The notes: generated by a model not told the origin, from the sequence alone. 64,000 nt of DNA from Micromonospora sp. MA102 (GCF_025460765.1 NZ_JAMWEG010000001.1:558001-622000); one strand, 5' to 3'. Positions 16,555 through 25,159 are shown, counted from the stretch's first letter. Numbers and translations are program-made.

Positions 16555-17817
16555 GTGGGCTCGGTCAGTCGTCTGTTCGACACGCGGGACACGCTCGCGC
16601 GGATGCTGCTGCTGGACCTCAGCGGCCTGGGCTACCTGGTGTTCGGCGCCCAGGGCCATCAGGTGCCGACGGCCACGCAGTGGGCGCTGGCCCTGACCGC
16701 GTTCGCCGCCGCCCCGCTGTTCCACCGTCGGCCCCTGGTGAACCTGGTGGCGCAGGCCGCGCTGCTGGCGGTCGCCTTCACGCTGGTCGACGACACGACC
16801 ATCAACCAGGTCGGTGCCAGCTGGGCTCTGCTGGAGCTGACCATGCGGGCCGAGCGGTCCCGCACCATCTGGCTGGCGGCCGGGCTGCTGGTCGTGGTCG
16901 ACCTGACCGACTCGATCGGCGACCCGGTCCGGCGGATGCTGTCCGGGGTGTTCGGGCTGATCGTCGAGGTCGGCGTGCCGCTGCTGCTCGGCCTGCTCAT
17001 CCGCACCAGCCGGGAGCTGGCCCGGCAGGCCGAGGAGCGGGCCGCCGCGGAGCAGCGCCGGCGGGAGTCGGAGAGCCGCGCCGCCAGGGCCGACGAGCGC
17101 AGCGCCATCGCCCGGGAGCTGCACGACGTGGTGGCGCACCACGTCGCGTCGATGGTGCTGCGGGTCGGTGTGGCCCGGCACGTGCTGCCGGAACTGGATC
17201 CGCGGGTGAGCGAGGTGTTCGACGACGTGCACGGCACCGGGGCGGCGGCGCTGGAGGACCTGCGCCGCCTGGTGGCGGTGCTGCGCGACCCCGCCGGGGT
17301 CCGCGACGCCGCGCTGACCGCGATCGAGCCGTCGGCGGTCCCCGCGGCGCTGGACGCGGCCGTGGACCGGGCCCGGCAGGCGGGCGTCACCGTGGAGGCC
17401 GACGTCGACCCGGCGGTCGGGGCGCTGGACGCGGTGCGCGGCCAGGCGGTCCTGCGCCTGACCCAGGAGGCGCTGACCAACGTGGCCAAGCACGCCGGCA
17501 CCGCGGCGCGGGCCCGGCTGACCGTGGCGGTGGTCGACGGCGCCGTCCACTGGGAGGTGTCCGACGACGGGCGGGGGCCGACGCCCGCCGCGGTGCCGGC
17601 CGGCGGCGGCCACGGCCTCACCGGGATGCGGGAACGGGTCGAGGTGCTGGGCGGGCGGCTGGAGGCCGGTCCCAGCGGTGCCGGCTGGCGGGTTCGGACC
17701 GTCCTGCCGGCGGCGGCCACCGCACCGGACGGCCCGCCCGATCCGGCGGCCCGCCCGCCGGAGCCGGTGGCGCCCCGCCCGCGGCCCGCCGGCCCGCACG
17801 CGCCGGAGCCGGCGTGA
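16555..17817 (+). CDS. Sensor histidine kinase, NarL/DesK type
   Basis: 420 residues. Four or five membrane helices in residues 20-150, then a coiled linker (SRELARQAEERAAAEQRR). The HisKA_3 dimerisation box has phospho-acceptor His190 ([20 protein letters not shown]), followed by an HATPase domain with the N box (LTQEALTNVAKHA) and glycine box (GGGHGLTGMRERV). The last 45 residues are a low-complexity Pro/Ala tail. Overlaps its response regulator by GTGA (17814-17817). Signal unknown. Confidence 0.93.
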   Translation: MGSVSRLFDTRDTLARMLLLDLSGLGYLVFGAQGHQVPTATQWALALTAFAAAPLFHRRPLVNLVAQAALLAVAFTLVDDTTINQVGASWALLELTMRAERSRTIWLAAGLLVVVDLTDSIGDPVRRMLSGVFGLIVEVGVPLLLGLLIRTSRELARQAEERAAAEQRRRESESRAARADERSAIARELHDVVAHHVASMVLRVGVARHVLPELDPRVSEVFDDVHGTGAAALEDLRRLVAVLRDPAGVRDAALTAIEPSAVPAALDAAVDRARQAGVTVEADVDPAVGALDAVRGQAVLRLTQEALTNVAKHAGTAARARLTVAVVDGAVHWEVSDDGRGPTPAAVPAGGGHGLTGMRERVEVLGGRLEAGPSGAGWRVRTVLPAAATAPDGPPDPAARPPEPVAPRPRPAGPHAPEPA

Positions 17818-18440
17818 TCCGCGTCCTGCTGGTCGACGACCAGCACCTCATCCGCGCCGGCCTGCGCATGCTGTGCGACGCCCAGCCCGACCTGACGGTG
17901 GTCGGCGAGGCCGACAACGGCCGGGAGGCGGTCAACCTCGCCGCGCGGCTGCTGCCCGACGTGGTCGTGATGGACCTGCGGATGCCCGGCGTCGACGGCA
18001 TCACGGCGACCAGCCGGATCCTCGCCGAGCGTCCCGCCACCCGGGTGCTGGTGCTCACCACGTTCGGCGACGACGACCACCTCTATCCCGCGCTGACCGC
18101 GGGCGCCTGCGGGTTCCTGCTCAAGGACGCACCGCCCGCCGACCTGCTCGACGGCATCCGCCGGGCGGCCGCCGGGGACAGCCCGTTCAGCCCGGAGGTG
18201 CTGCGGCGGCTGGTCCAGCGGGCGGTGCACGCGCGCGCCGACGCGCCGCGGCCGGCGCACGGCCTGACCACCCGCGAGCGGGACGTGCTGAACCTGGTGG
18301 CCGAGGGCCTGTCCAACACCGAGATCGCCGACCGGTTGCACATCGGCGTCACCACGGTCAAGACCCACATCACCAGCCTCATGACCAAGACGGACAGTCC
18401 CAACCGGGTGCGCCTGGCCCTGTGGGCCCGCGGCGCCTGA
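17814..18440 (+). CDS. LuxR/NarL-family response regulator
   Basis: 208-residue DNA-binding partner of the kinase just upstream. Receiver domain with acidic pair Asp8-Asp9, phospho-acceptor Asp54 (VVMDLRMPGVDGI) and Lys near 105 (GFLLKDAPP). The C-terminal LuxR helix-turn-helix is at about 140-200 (LTTRERDVLNLVAEGLSNTE). The GTG at 17814 overlaps the kinase stop. Ends 13 bp from the convergent RraA-like gene, with a short GGCGC/GCGCC hairpin across its stop. Confidence 0.93.
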   Translation: MIRVLLVDDQHLIRAGLRMLCDAQPDLTVVGEADNGREAVNLAARLLPDVVVMDLRMPGVDGITATSRILAERPATRVLVLTTFGDDDHLYPALTAGACGFLLKDAPPADLLDGIRRAAAGDSPFSPEVLRRLVQRAVHARADAPRPAHGLTTRERDVLNLVAEGLSNTEIADRLHIGVTTVKTHITSLMTKTDSPNRVRLALWARGA

Positions 18441-18453
18441 GCGCCGGCCGGCC

Positions 18454-19167
18454 TCACTCCTCGATGGCGCCGCCCACCGCGCGCAGGTGCTCCCGGAAGG
18501 TCAGCGCCGGGTCGTCGGCCCGGCCCGCCAGGTACGCCCCGAACCCGACCTGGGCCCGCAGCGGCTCGCCGGCCCGGATCCGGTCGGCCTGCCGCCGCTC
18601 GGTGTCCCGGATGGACTCGGCGAGGCCGAACAGCTCGCCGGCCCGGCCGGCCGGAACGAACAGCACCCCGTCCTCGTCGGCCAGGGCCACGTCGCCGGGG
18701 TCGACCGTCCACCGCCCGACCCGCGCCGAGGCCAGCGCCTCGACCGGCCGCGGGTCCAGCCGCTGCGGGCCGGTGGGGGTGGCGCCCAGGCTGAACACCG
18801 GCAGCCCGACCGCCCGGATGTCGGCGGTGTCCCGGTGCAGGCCCCAGACCACGAGGCCGGCCAGCCCGGCGGCCCGCGCCTCCAGCACCACGAGGTCGCC
18901 GACGCACGCCTCGTCGCAGCGCCCGTCGTTGTCCACCACCAGCACGTCGCCGGGGGCGGCCCGGTCGATCGCCTCGAGGAAGATGTCGACGCTGCCGACG
19001 TGCCGGGCCGGCAGCACCCGGCCGGCCAGCCGGCCGCCGGCCAGCACGGGACGGACGCCGGCCGGTGCGCAGCGCACCGGGACAGCCGCCCGCAGGCAGG
19101 CGTCGGCCACGTGGGCGGTGGTCAGCGCGGCGAAGCGCCGGGACAGCTCTGCGCGGTCGATGCTCAT
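18454..19167 (-). CDS. RraA-family protein (oxaloacetate decarboxylase/aldolase-like)
   Basis: 237 residues of the RraA/HMG-aldolase fold: AHVADACLRAAVPV near the start, the conserved PGDVLVVDNDG and the substrate-site loop GLVVWGLHRDTADI with its Arg-Asp pair. Family members are class II aldolases/oxaloacetate decarboxylases of aromatic catabolism or, in E. coli, an RNase E inhibitor. The intact Gly/Arg-Asp site favours an enzyme. ATG has no Shine-Dalgarno but a TAGCGT hexamer 6 nt upstream. Convergent with the response regulator gene. Confidence 0.82.
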   Translation of the reverse strand: MSIDRAELSRRFAALTTAHVADACLRAAVPVRCAPAGVRPVLAGGRLAGRVLPARHVGSVDIFLEAIDRAAPGDVLVVDNDGRCDEACVGDLVVLEARAAGLAGLVVWGLHRDTADIRAVGLPVFSLGATPTGPQRLDPRPVEALASARVGRWTVDPGDVALADEDGVLFVPAGRAGELFGLAESIRDTERRQADRIRAGEPLRAQVGFGAYLAGRADDPALTFREHLRAVGGAIEE

Positions 19168-19173
19168 GGGCCG

Positions 19174-19179
19174 ACGCTA
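19174..19179 (-). promoter_or_regulatory. -10 element TAGCGT, leaderless-type
   Basis: On the minus strand, TAGCGT ends 6 nt before the ATG at 19167 of the RraA-like gene. Confidence 0.55.
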
Positions 19180-19248
19180 GCCAGCGGGAGCGGTGCGTGG
19201 GAGCGGCCACTTCCCGGCCCGTGGCTCCGGTTCGCCGGCGCGTCGGGA

Positions 19249-20568
19249 TCAGGTCGGGCGGGGTGTGCGCGTCGGCGGGCGGAACGCGTCGGGGCGGCCA
19301 CGCCGGCGCCGGGCCACCCGGGTCAGCCGCCGGGCCCGCGGGTCGCGCGGAACCGCCCGGGCCAGGTGGGCCCGCAGCGGCGGGCGCAGTTCCGCCTCGC
19401 CCGCCCCGGCCGCCGTGCGCACGATCCGGTTGGCGTCGTCCGGGTCGCACCCGGTGGCCCGCAGCACCTCGCTGTCGGCCGTACGCAGGTCGGTGACGAC
19501 ACCGTCGCCGTAGGAGCGGACCCCCTGCGCCCAGGCCCGGCCGGCCAGCTCGGCGCTCTCCCGGACCAGCCGGCGGGTGTCGGTCAGGTCCTCGGCGCCC
19601 CGGCACTCGTGGCGCATCATGCGGACGGCCTCGCTCAGGCGGGTCACGGCCTCGGCCAGGGTCGGCGGGATCGGCTCGCCGTACTGCAGGGCGGTGGCGG
19701 AGCGGCGGGCCACCGAGCGGGCGTAGAGGATCACCCGCTCCAGGTGTTGCGCGGCTTCCGCGTACCGGTGGAACCGGGCGCGCCGGTGCCAGCGGACCGG
19801 CGCCAGGGTGACCACCTCCTCGGCCCCGCTGAGCGCGTCGTTGAGCCGCCCCACGTCGGCGTCGAGCGCCCGCATCCGCTCCAGGGAGCGGATGGCCGCG
19901 TCGGCGTCCCGGGTGGCCAGCGCCCGGGCGACGGCATCGAGTTCGGTGGTGAGCGTGGTGACGACCGGCTCGGTCGCCCGGTCCAGCACCCGCAGGGGGT
20001 TGACCGGCAGCAGCAGTGCCACCACGAGGAGGCCGACCATGCCGCCGACCAGCGCGTCGAAGATCCGGGGCAGCTCCAGACCGGGTTCGACCGGGGCGAG
20101 GGTGGCGATCAGCACGGCCGTACCGCCGGCCTGGCCGACCAGGGCGCCGCCGCGCCCGGCGACCAGCAGGGCGGTCGCGATGGCCAGGGTCACCACCAGG
20201 CCGGTCTGCCAGGACCCGGAGCCGAGCAGGTCGCGCAGCACGTCGCCGACCACGATGCCGAGCCCCACCCCGACCAGCAGTTCGAAGGTGCGCCGGGCCC
20301 GCTGGCCGATGGCGGTGGCGATGGTGCCGACCGCGGCGGCCGGTGCGAAGACGTGTGCGCCGGGACCGAGCAGGCGCTGGGCGAGCAGCGCGGCGAGCGC
20401 CGCGGCCAGCCCGGCCTGCACGGCGATCACGATGGTGACCTCCAGCTGCCGCAGCCGCAGCCGGCCCGCCGCGAAGCCCTCGGCGCGGACGTGGGCCAGC
20501 TCCCGCCCGGCCCGGTCGGCAGCCTGGTCGAGAGGCGAGCGGACGGTGTCGGGGCGCTCGTCGGCCAT
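19249..20568 (-). CDS. FUSC/aromatic acid exporter-family membrane protein
   Basis: 439 residues. The N-terminal half holds about six membrane helices (roughly 45-200) with FUSC/ArAE features such as PAAAVGTIATAIGQRARRTFE and VNPLRVLDRATEP. A long cytoplasmic helical domain (200-390) follows, then an Arg-rich tail. E. coli relatives (AaeB, YccS) export aromatic acids or are uncharacterised; the substrate is unknown here. ATG at 20568. It is not clearly linked to the flanking genes; 80 bp separate it from the mycothiol-type enzyme gene upstream. Confidence 0.82.
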   Translation of the reverse strand: MADERPDTVRSPLDQAADRAGRELAHVRAEGFAAGRLRLRQLEVTIVIAVQAGLAAALAALLAQRLLGPGAHVFAPAAAVGTIATAIGQRARRTFELLVGVGLGIVVGDVLRDLLGSGSWQTGLVVTLAIATALLVAGRGGALVGQAGGTAVLIATLAPVEPGLELPRIFDALVGGMVGLLVVALLLPVNPLRVLDRATEPVVTTLTTELDAVARALATRDADAAIRSLERMRALDADVGRLNDALSGAEEVVTLAPVRWHRRARFHRYAEAAQHLERVILYARSVARRSATALQYGEPIPPTLAEAVTRLSEAVRMMRHECRGAEDLTDTRRLVRESAELAGRAWAQGVRSYGDGVVTDLRTADSEVLRATGCDPDDANRIVRTAAGAGEAELRPPLRAHLARAVPRDPRARRLTRVARRRRGRPDAFRPPTRTPRPT

Positions 20569-20647
20569 GGCGGCGGTTACCCGGCGCGGCGCGGGTGAAT
20601 CGTCCGGGTTGCGGCGCGGCTGCTCCGCCGGCCGGCTCTGCGGGGCG

Positions 20648-21283
20648 TCAGCCGGGCCAGCGGCCGGCCAGCACCGCGACGCCGTCGCCGTCCAGTTCCG
20701 GCAGGACCACCCGGCGACCGGTCAGCGTCAGCAGCATCGCCTCGCCGGTGCCCCGCAGCACCGGCCCGGCCCCGGACGCCCAGCCCAGGTCGATGGCCTC
20801 GAACCGCAGCCCGGCCACCCGGCGCCGGTTCACGAAGCCGACCGCCCGGCCGCCGGTCAGGAAGTCCAGCGACGTGCGCACCCGGTCGGGGTCCAGGTCG
20901 GCGGGGAGGCCGAGCGGCCGGCGGATGTCGAGCCCGTGCACCTGCAGGTCGGTGAGTTGGCCGAAGTATCCGACCACGGGCGGCCGGAACCGGCGCTCCG
21001 CGTGCTCGCGCAGGGCGGCGGCCAGCTCGGCGGCGGGTCTCCGGGCCACCTGCTGGGCCAGCAGGGCGTTGGCCACATGCGGCCGGAAACCAGCGCGCAG
21101 CACCAGCGGCAGCAGCGTCCACGGTGATCCGACAAGCGGCGACACCAGGTGCCCGGCGACCTCCCGAACCGTCCACGAGCCGCAGAGGCTCGGGGTGTCC
21201 AGCTGCGCCGGAGTGAGCGAGTCGATCAGGTCGGCCGTCCGGCGCCGCTCGGCGGCGATCATCGGCAGCAGGTCGGTTTCCAC
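20648..21283 (-). CDS. Maleylpyruvate isomerase-family (DinB-fold, mycothiol-type) protein
   Basis: About 211 residues. Four-helix DinB/MDMPI N-terminal domain with the conserved SLCGSWTVREVAGHLVSPL (probable metal ligand His45) and second-site motif LTDLQVHGLDIRRPLG, followed by the small MDMPI C-terminal domain. Relatives are mycothiol-dependent isomerases or transferases for detoxification. I chose the GTG at 21283 because CAGAAT ends 6 nt upstream, similar to other leaderless starts here; an in-frame start at 21310 is possible. Confidence 0.8.
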   Translation of the reverse strand: METDLLPMIAAERRRTADLIDSLTPAQLDTPSLCGSWTVREVAGHLVSPLVGSPWTLLPLVLRAGFRPHVANALLAQQVARRPAAELAAALREHAERRFRPPVVGYFGQLTDLQVHGLDIRRPLGLPADLDPDRVRTSLDFLTGGRAVGFVNRRRVAGLRFEAIDLGWASGAGPVLRGTGEAMLLTLTGRRVVLPELDGDGVAVLAGRWPG

Positions 21284-21332
21284 CGCCCCATTCTGACCGG
21301 CGGCCGCCACCCCGCCGGCGCCCCGGGCGGGG

Positions 21333-22085
21333 TCAGCGGCGGAAGGTGCGGCCGAGCAGGTCGAACAGGGCGGCCCAGTGCCGCTCGGTGGCCGCCTCGT
21401 CGTACATCGGCGTGTCGGCCTGGGTGTAGCCGTGGCGGGCCCCGGCGTAGACCTCCGAGCGGTAGGTGACGCCGGCCGCGTCCAGGGCCTTCTCCAGGGT
21501 GGCGATCTGCTCGGCGGTCATCGACGGGTCCTGGTCGGCGTGGCCGAAGTACAGCTCGCCGGTGACCGCGCCGACACCCAGGTGCGGGCTGTCCGGTGCG
21601 TCGGTCACCACGCGTCCGGCGTGGAAGGCGGCCACCGCGGCGATCCGGTCCGGGTGCGCCTCGGCGGCCCGCAGGGCGTTGGTGCCGCCCATGCAGTAGC
21701 CGGTGAGGGCCGCGGGGCCGGGCGCCACGCCGGGCTGCCCGGCGAGGAAGTCCAGGTAGGCGGTGGTGTCCCGGGCGATGACGTCCGGGGTCAGCGCGCC
21801 GATCATCGGGGAGATCTTCTCGAACAGCTCGCCGCGCCGGTTCTCGTCGTGCAGGCCGGACAGGTCGACCAGCGGGGCGCGGCCGAAGCGGTGGAACAGG
21901 TTCGGCACCAGCACCACGTAGCCGCGGGCGGCGATCGTCTCGGCCATCTCGGCCATCCTGGGCCGGAGCCCGAACGCGTCCATGAAGACCAGGACCGCCG
22001 GGAAGGGCCCGTCCCCGTCGGGCCGGGCGAGGAGGGCGTCCGCCACCCCGTCGCCGGTCGGCACGTCCACGGTTGTCGTCTGCAC
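21333..22085 (-). CDS. Dienelactone hydrolase-family protein
   Basis: About 250-residue cytoplasmic alpha/beta hydrolase. Nucleophile Cys in the elbow GYCMGG, typical of dienelactone hydrolases, with His in GARHGYTQ; the Asp lies before it (YFGHADQDPSM). In classic pathways this family opens dienelactone to maleylacetate, but many members have other esters as substrates and no other aromatic catabolic genes are adjacent. The GTG at 22085 is preceded by GGAGGT at about 7 nt. Divergent from the small gene at 22196. Confidence 0.85.
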   Translation of the reverse strand: MQTTTVDVPTGDGVADALLARPDGDGPFPAVLVFMDAFGLRPRMAEMAETIAARGYVVLVPNLFHRFGRAPLVDLSGLHDENRRGELFEKISPMIGALTPDVIARDTTAYLDFLAGQPGVAPGPAALTGYCMGGTNALRAAEAHPDRIAAVAAFHAGRVVTDAPDSPHLGVGAVTGELYFGHADQDPSMTAEQIATLEKALDAAGVTYRSEVYAGARHGYTQADTPMYDEAATERHWAALFDLLGRTFRR

Positions 22086-22195
22086 TGTCCGGACCTCCCT
22101 GCGCTGCGCGTTTCCGCGGTGCACGCTACCCCCGCCCGCGGCGGCCGGCGCGGCGAGCCCTTCCACCGGGCGCCGCGACCGGGCATCCTGGGTGG

Positions 22196-22546
22196 ATGGG
22201 AGAGGTGCGACCGATGCCCAGCTTCGGGGACCTGTTCACCGACCTGCGCGGCGAGGACCGGACGCTGCGGGTCAGCTACCACCCCGACCGTGGCGCCGTG
22301 GTGCTGTCGCTGTGGAGCGGCACGACGTGCCGCGGCTCGTTCCGGATGCCCGCCGACGACGTGGGCCGGCTGGTCGCGCTGCTCACCGCCGTCCGCGCCG
22401 CCGGCGACGGGAGCGACCCGGCCGGGCCGGGGACCCTCGCCGTCGAGGGCGCGGCCCCGGAGCCGTCCGTCGAACGCACGGGCGACGTCTCGGGTACGAC
22501 CCGGCGCGTGGCCCTGCCGCCTCTACCGGCGCCCCGGGTCGCCTGA
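22196..22546 (+). CDS. Hypothetical protein of 116 residues
   Basis: Small soluble protein without signal peptide or membrane segment. Residues 8-65 look folded (GDLFTDLRGEDRTLRVSYHP, then VVLSLWSGTTCRGSFRMPAD); the C-terminal 45 residues are Pro/Ala/Gly-rich and probably disordered. I do not recognise a family. Two starts are possible: ATG 22196, with CATCCT 6 nt upstream, and ATG 22214 after GAGAGG. Divergent from the dienelactone hydrolase gene. Confidence 0.65.
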   Translation: MGEVRPMPSFGDLFTDLRGEDRTLRVSYHPDRGAVVLSLWSGTTCRGSFRMPADDVGRLVALLTAVRAAGDGSDPAGPGTLAVEGAAPEPSVERTGDVSGTTRRVALPPLPAPRVA

Positions 22547-22584
22547 TCGGGGCAGGAACCGGACGAACGCGCAGACTTTTCCTC

Positions 22585-22618
22585 TTCCGCGAACTACCTT
22601 CCGGGTAGGAGTTCGGAA
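22585..22618 (+). promoter_or_regulatory. Dyad/hairpin overlapping the leader of the L,D-transpeptidase gene
   Basis: Interrupted inverted repeat: GAACTACC (22591-22598) against GGTAGGAGTTC (22604-22614), with outer TTCCG/CGGAA arms, around a short TTCC loop. It sits directly before the purine-rich ribosome site GGAAGGGAGGG (22615-22625). Could be an operator or an RNA structure limiting ribosome access. Confidence 0.45.
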
Positions 22619-22628
22619 GGGAGGGACG

Positions 22629-23378
22629 ATGATTCCCGTCTCGTCACACACCAGGCGCCACCGCCATCCCGCCGCGTTCGGGACGGCCCTCCTGGTCGCC
22701 GCCGGCCTGGCCGGCGTGGCCGGCCCGGCCGCCGCCGCCCCGGCGTCGGCCGCCCCGGCCGCGTCGGTCGCCCCGGCCACCGCCACGGCCGTCACGCTCG
22801 CCGTCACCAGCAGGCCGACCCTGCGGCAGGGGTCCCGGGGCGCCGCGGTCACCACACTGCAGACGCGGCTCACCGCCCTGCGCTACGACGTGGGCGGGGT
22901 GGACGGCATCTTCGGGCCGTCCACGCACCACGCGGTCGTCGCCTTCCAGAAGGTCAACGGCCTGGCCCGCGACGGCATCGTGGGGCCGCGCACCTGGGCG
23001 GCGCTCGACCGTCCGGTCGTGCCGAAGCCGAAGTACACCCACCCCGGCTACTCGGTGGAGGCCAACCTCGCGCGGCAGGTGGTCTACCTGGCCAAGAACG
23101 GGGTGGTGGTCCGCATCCTGGACGCCTCCAGCGGCAAGGCCAGCACCCCCACGCCGACCGGCAACTGGACGGTGCAGCGGCGCATCGACGGCTGGCGGCA
23201 GAGCGACCTCGGCCTGCTGTGGCGGCCGAACTACTTCTACCGGGGCTACGCGGTGCACGGCGCCACCTCCGTGCCCACCTACCCGGCCAGCCACGGGTGC
23301 GTCCGGGTGCCCGTCCCCGCGATGGACCGGCTCTGGGCCACCATCCGCATCGGCACGCCCGTGCACGTCTACCGCTGA
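22629..23378 (+). CDS. Secreted L,D-transpeptidase (YkuD) with peptidoglycan-binding domain
   Basis: Cell-wall crosslinking enzyme, 249 residues. Signal peptide to about residue 38-42, an Ala/Pro/Thr-rich linker, PG_binding_1 domain at about 66-126 (LRQGSRGAAVTTLQTRL ... IVGPRTWAALD), then the YkuD catalytic domain at about 140-249. Its motif is complete: His210, Ser221-His222-Gly223-Cys224-Val-Arg226, with Cys224 as nucleophile. Probably forms 3-3 crosslinks or anchors proteins. ATG has an excellent ribosome site. A near-perfect terminator follows. The dyad at 22585-22618 may control it. Confidence 0.92.
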   Translation: MIPVSSHTRRHRHPAAFGTALLVAAGLAGVAGPAAAAPASAAPAASVAPATATAVTLAVTSRPTLRQGSRGAAVTTLQTRLTALRYDVGGVDGIFGPSTHHAVVAFQKVNGLARDGIVGPRTWAALDRPVVPKPKYTHPGYSVEANLARQVVYLAKNGVVVRILDASSGKASTPTPTGNWTVQRRIDGWRQSDLGLLWRPNYFYRGYAVHGATSVPTYPASHGCVRVPVPAMDRLWATIRIGTPVHVYR

Positions 23379-23388
23379 CGGTCCGTCG

Positions 23389-23418
23389 ACGGCGGCCCCG
23401 GTGCGCCGGGGCCGCCGT
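23389..23418 (+). terminator. Hairpin terminator after the L,D-transpeptidase gene
   Basis: Perfect 13-bp stem (23389-23401 with 23406-23418), loop TGCG, followed by TCCGTTT. The best intrinsic terminator in the window. Confidence 0.9.
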
Positions 23419-23479
23419 TCCGTTTGCGGCGGCGGAGCGCGGGAAGACGGCTTCTTCCAGCCGAGAGGGAGGCGTCGAG

Positions 23480-23878
23480 GTGAACCAGGACGAGTTCATC
23501 GGCGCGGTGGCGAAGCGCTGCGGCATGTCGTCGGAGCAGGCCACGGCCGTCACGAGGGCCACGTTGACCACACTCGCGGAACGGATCGACGGCGGAGAGG
23601 CCCGGGACCTGGCCGACCGGCTTCCCGAGGCGCTGCGGGCGTACGCGTTCGGCGGCAGCGAGACCGGTGAGCGGTTCGGGCTCGACGCGTTCGTGGAGCG
23701 GGTCAGCGAGCGCGCCGACATCGACGTGGACCGGGCCAAGGACGGGGTGACCGCCGTGTTCGACGTGCTCCGCGACGCCGTCGACCCCGCCGGCTACGAG
23801 GACGTGGTCGCCCAGCTTCCCACCGAGTACGGCGAGGTGGCCGACCAGACCGCGCCGTACGTCCAGCGTGGCCGGTGA
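23480..23878 (+). CDS. DUF2267 protein
   Basis: 132-residue soluble helical protein built of two similar halves (residues 1-60 and 65-130), each with the DUF2267 pattern of helix, Leu-rich turn and acidic tail (LTTLAERIDGGEARDLADRL; then VTAVFDVLRDAV ... DVVAQLPTEYGEV). DUF2267 is often annotated as stress-related, without a known activity. GTG at 23480 preceded by GAGGGAGGC. Likely co-transcribed with the acidic small protein 16 bp downstream. Confidence 0.82.
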   Translation: MNQDEFIGAVAKRCGMSSEQATAVTRATLTTLAERIDGGEARDLADRLPEALRAYAFGGSETGERFGLDAFVERVSERADIDVDRAKDGVTAVFDVLRDAVDPAGYEDVVAQLPTEYGEVADQTAPYVQRGR

Positions 23879-23894
23879 CGGGCCGGGGACCGCG

Positions 23895-24164
23895 ATGAGC
23901 ATCGGCGACGAGGATCCGCTGCGCCGGCCCCCGGAGGCCGACGCGCAGGAGCAGCGGCAGGACGAGACGGTGGTCGGCCCGCCGGACACGGTCACGGACG
24001 CGGTGCCCGAGGCGACCGAGGCGGACCTGGCCGAGCAGGGCGTGCTGGTCCCGCCCAGCGACGCCACCGGCCTGCCCGACGCGGTGCGCGGCGACGTCAC
24101 GCCGGCCGACGCGGTGGAGCAGAACCAGGAGATCCCGACCCCCGACGAGGACCGCCGGGACTGA
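23895..24164 (+). CDS. Small acidic, probably disordered protein
   Basis: 89 residues, rich in Asp, Glu, Pro and Ala, with no aromatic residue, no Lys and no Cys, so likely intrinsically disordered. I recognise no family. ATG at 23895; an alternative GTG at 23868 would overlap the DUF2267 stop and add nine residues. Stop lies 4 bp from the convergent lipid kinase stop. It may be a stress-associated partner of the DUF2267 protein, judged by proximity only. Confidence 0.6.
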   Translation: MSIGDEDPLRRPPEADAQEQRQDETVVGPPDTVTDAVPEATEADLAEQGVLVPPSDATGLPDAVRGDVTPADAVEQNQEIPTPDEDRRD

Positions 24165-24168
24165 TCGT

Positions 24169-25098
24169 TCAGCGGTCCGGGCTGTCCGCCGCGGCCATGA
24201 GGCGCAGTGCGTTCGGGTCGAGCCCGATGCGCACCGGCGTCTGGCCGTAGGGCTCGCCGTCGACCTCGATCCGCGCGGGCCGGTCCGTCTCCAGCCAGAG
24301 CTGGCGGACGGCCAGGAACGGCTCGTCGCCGAGGGTGCGGCGGTGCCCGGCCGCCGCGTTGCGCGCCGTCTCGCGCAGCAGGCCACGCCGGGTGGGCCCG
24401 CCCACCGGGTACGCGACCAGCAGCCGGTCGTCGGCGTTGGCGTCCGCGGTGATCGGCCGGCCGGCGTGGAAGCCGCCGTTGGCCACGTACACCTGGTGGG
24501 TGTCGAAGCCGTGCTCCCGCCCCTCGGCGCGCACGGTGACCCGCAGCGGCCGGTGCCGGGCCAGCAACCCCAGCGCGGTCAGCGGGTACGCGAGCCGCCC
24601 GACCACCCGCTTCAGCCGGGGCGGCGCGGTCAGCATGATGTCGGCCGACAGCCCGATCCCGACGTGGTTGGTGAACCGGGTGTCGCCGATGAGCCCCAGG
24701 TCGACGTCGATCACCTTGCCGCCCGTGAACAGCCCGACGGCGGCGTCGAGGTCGAGCGGGACGCCGACGGTGCGGGCGAAGTTGTTGGTGGTGCCCAGCG
24801 GCAGGAGGCCCAGCGCCATGTCCCGGTGGGCGAGCAGCCGGGCGGCCGCGCCGATGGTGCCGTCGCCGCCACCGGCGACCAACAGGTCCGGCCCGAGGTC
24901 GGCGGCCTCGGCGAGCACCCGGTCCAGTTCGCCGGGCCGGTGCACCGGGTAGGCGCCGAGCAGCGTGAAGCCCGCCGCCCGCAGTCGGGAGTGGACGGCG
25001 TCGTAGAGCCGGCGGCCCCGGCGGGAGTGCGCGTTGACGACCAGCGCCGCCCGCCGCCGCTCCCGGATCGCCGCCCCCAGCTCCTGCTTGGTCCGCAC
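24169..25098 (-). CDS. Diacylglycerol/sphingosine-type lipid kinase
   Basis: 309-residue cytoplasmic or membrane-associated kinase of the DAGK catalytic family. The nucleotide loop is intact (VAGGGDGTIGAAARLL, GGGDGT at 76-81), followed by LGLLPLGTTNNFAR and a C-terminal beta-sandwich domain ending with NALRLMAAADS. It probably phosphorylates diacylglycerol or a related lipid, or another polyol lipid. GTG start without ribosome site; TAGGGT lies 8 nt upstream. Convergent with the acidic small gene. Confidence 0.87.
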   Translation of the reverse strand: MRTKQELGAAIRERRRAALVVNAHSRRGRRLYDAVHSRLRAAGFTLLGAYPVHRPGELDRVLAEAADLGPDLLVAGGGDGTIGAAARLLAHRDMALGLLPLGTTNNFARTVGVPLDLDAAVGLFTGGKVIDVDLGLIGDTRFTNHVGIGLSADIMLTAPPRLKRVVGRLAYPLTALGLLARHRPLRVTVRAEGREHGFDTHQVYVANGGFHAGRPITADANADDRLLVAYPVGGPTRRGLLRETARNAAAGHRRTLGDEPFLAVRQLWLETDRPARIEVDGEPYGQTPVRIGLDPNALRLMAAADSPDR

Positions 25099-25106
25099 GG
25101 TTCCCG

Positions 25107-25112
25107 ACCCTA
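25107..25112 (-). promoter_or_regulatory. -10 element TAGGGT, leaderless-type
   Basis: Minus-strand TAGGGT ending 8 nt before the GTG of the lipid kinase gene at 25098. Spacing is a little longer than at the other such sites. Confidence 0.45.
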
Positions 25113-25159
25113 TCGGCCGGCCCGCCGCCGCGGTGGCAACGGCGGGCCACCGTCCGCGA

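Noticed and set aside
18432..18445. GGCGC-CTGA-GCGCC hairpin across the response regulator stop
   Set aside because: Only 5 bp of stem; such short GC hairpins are frequent here by chance.
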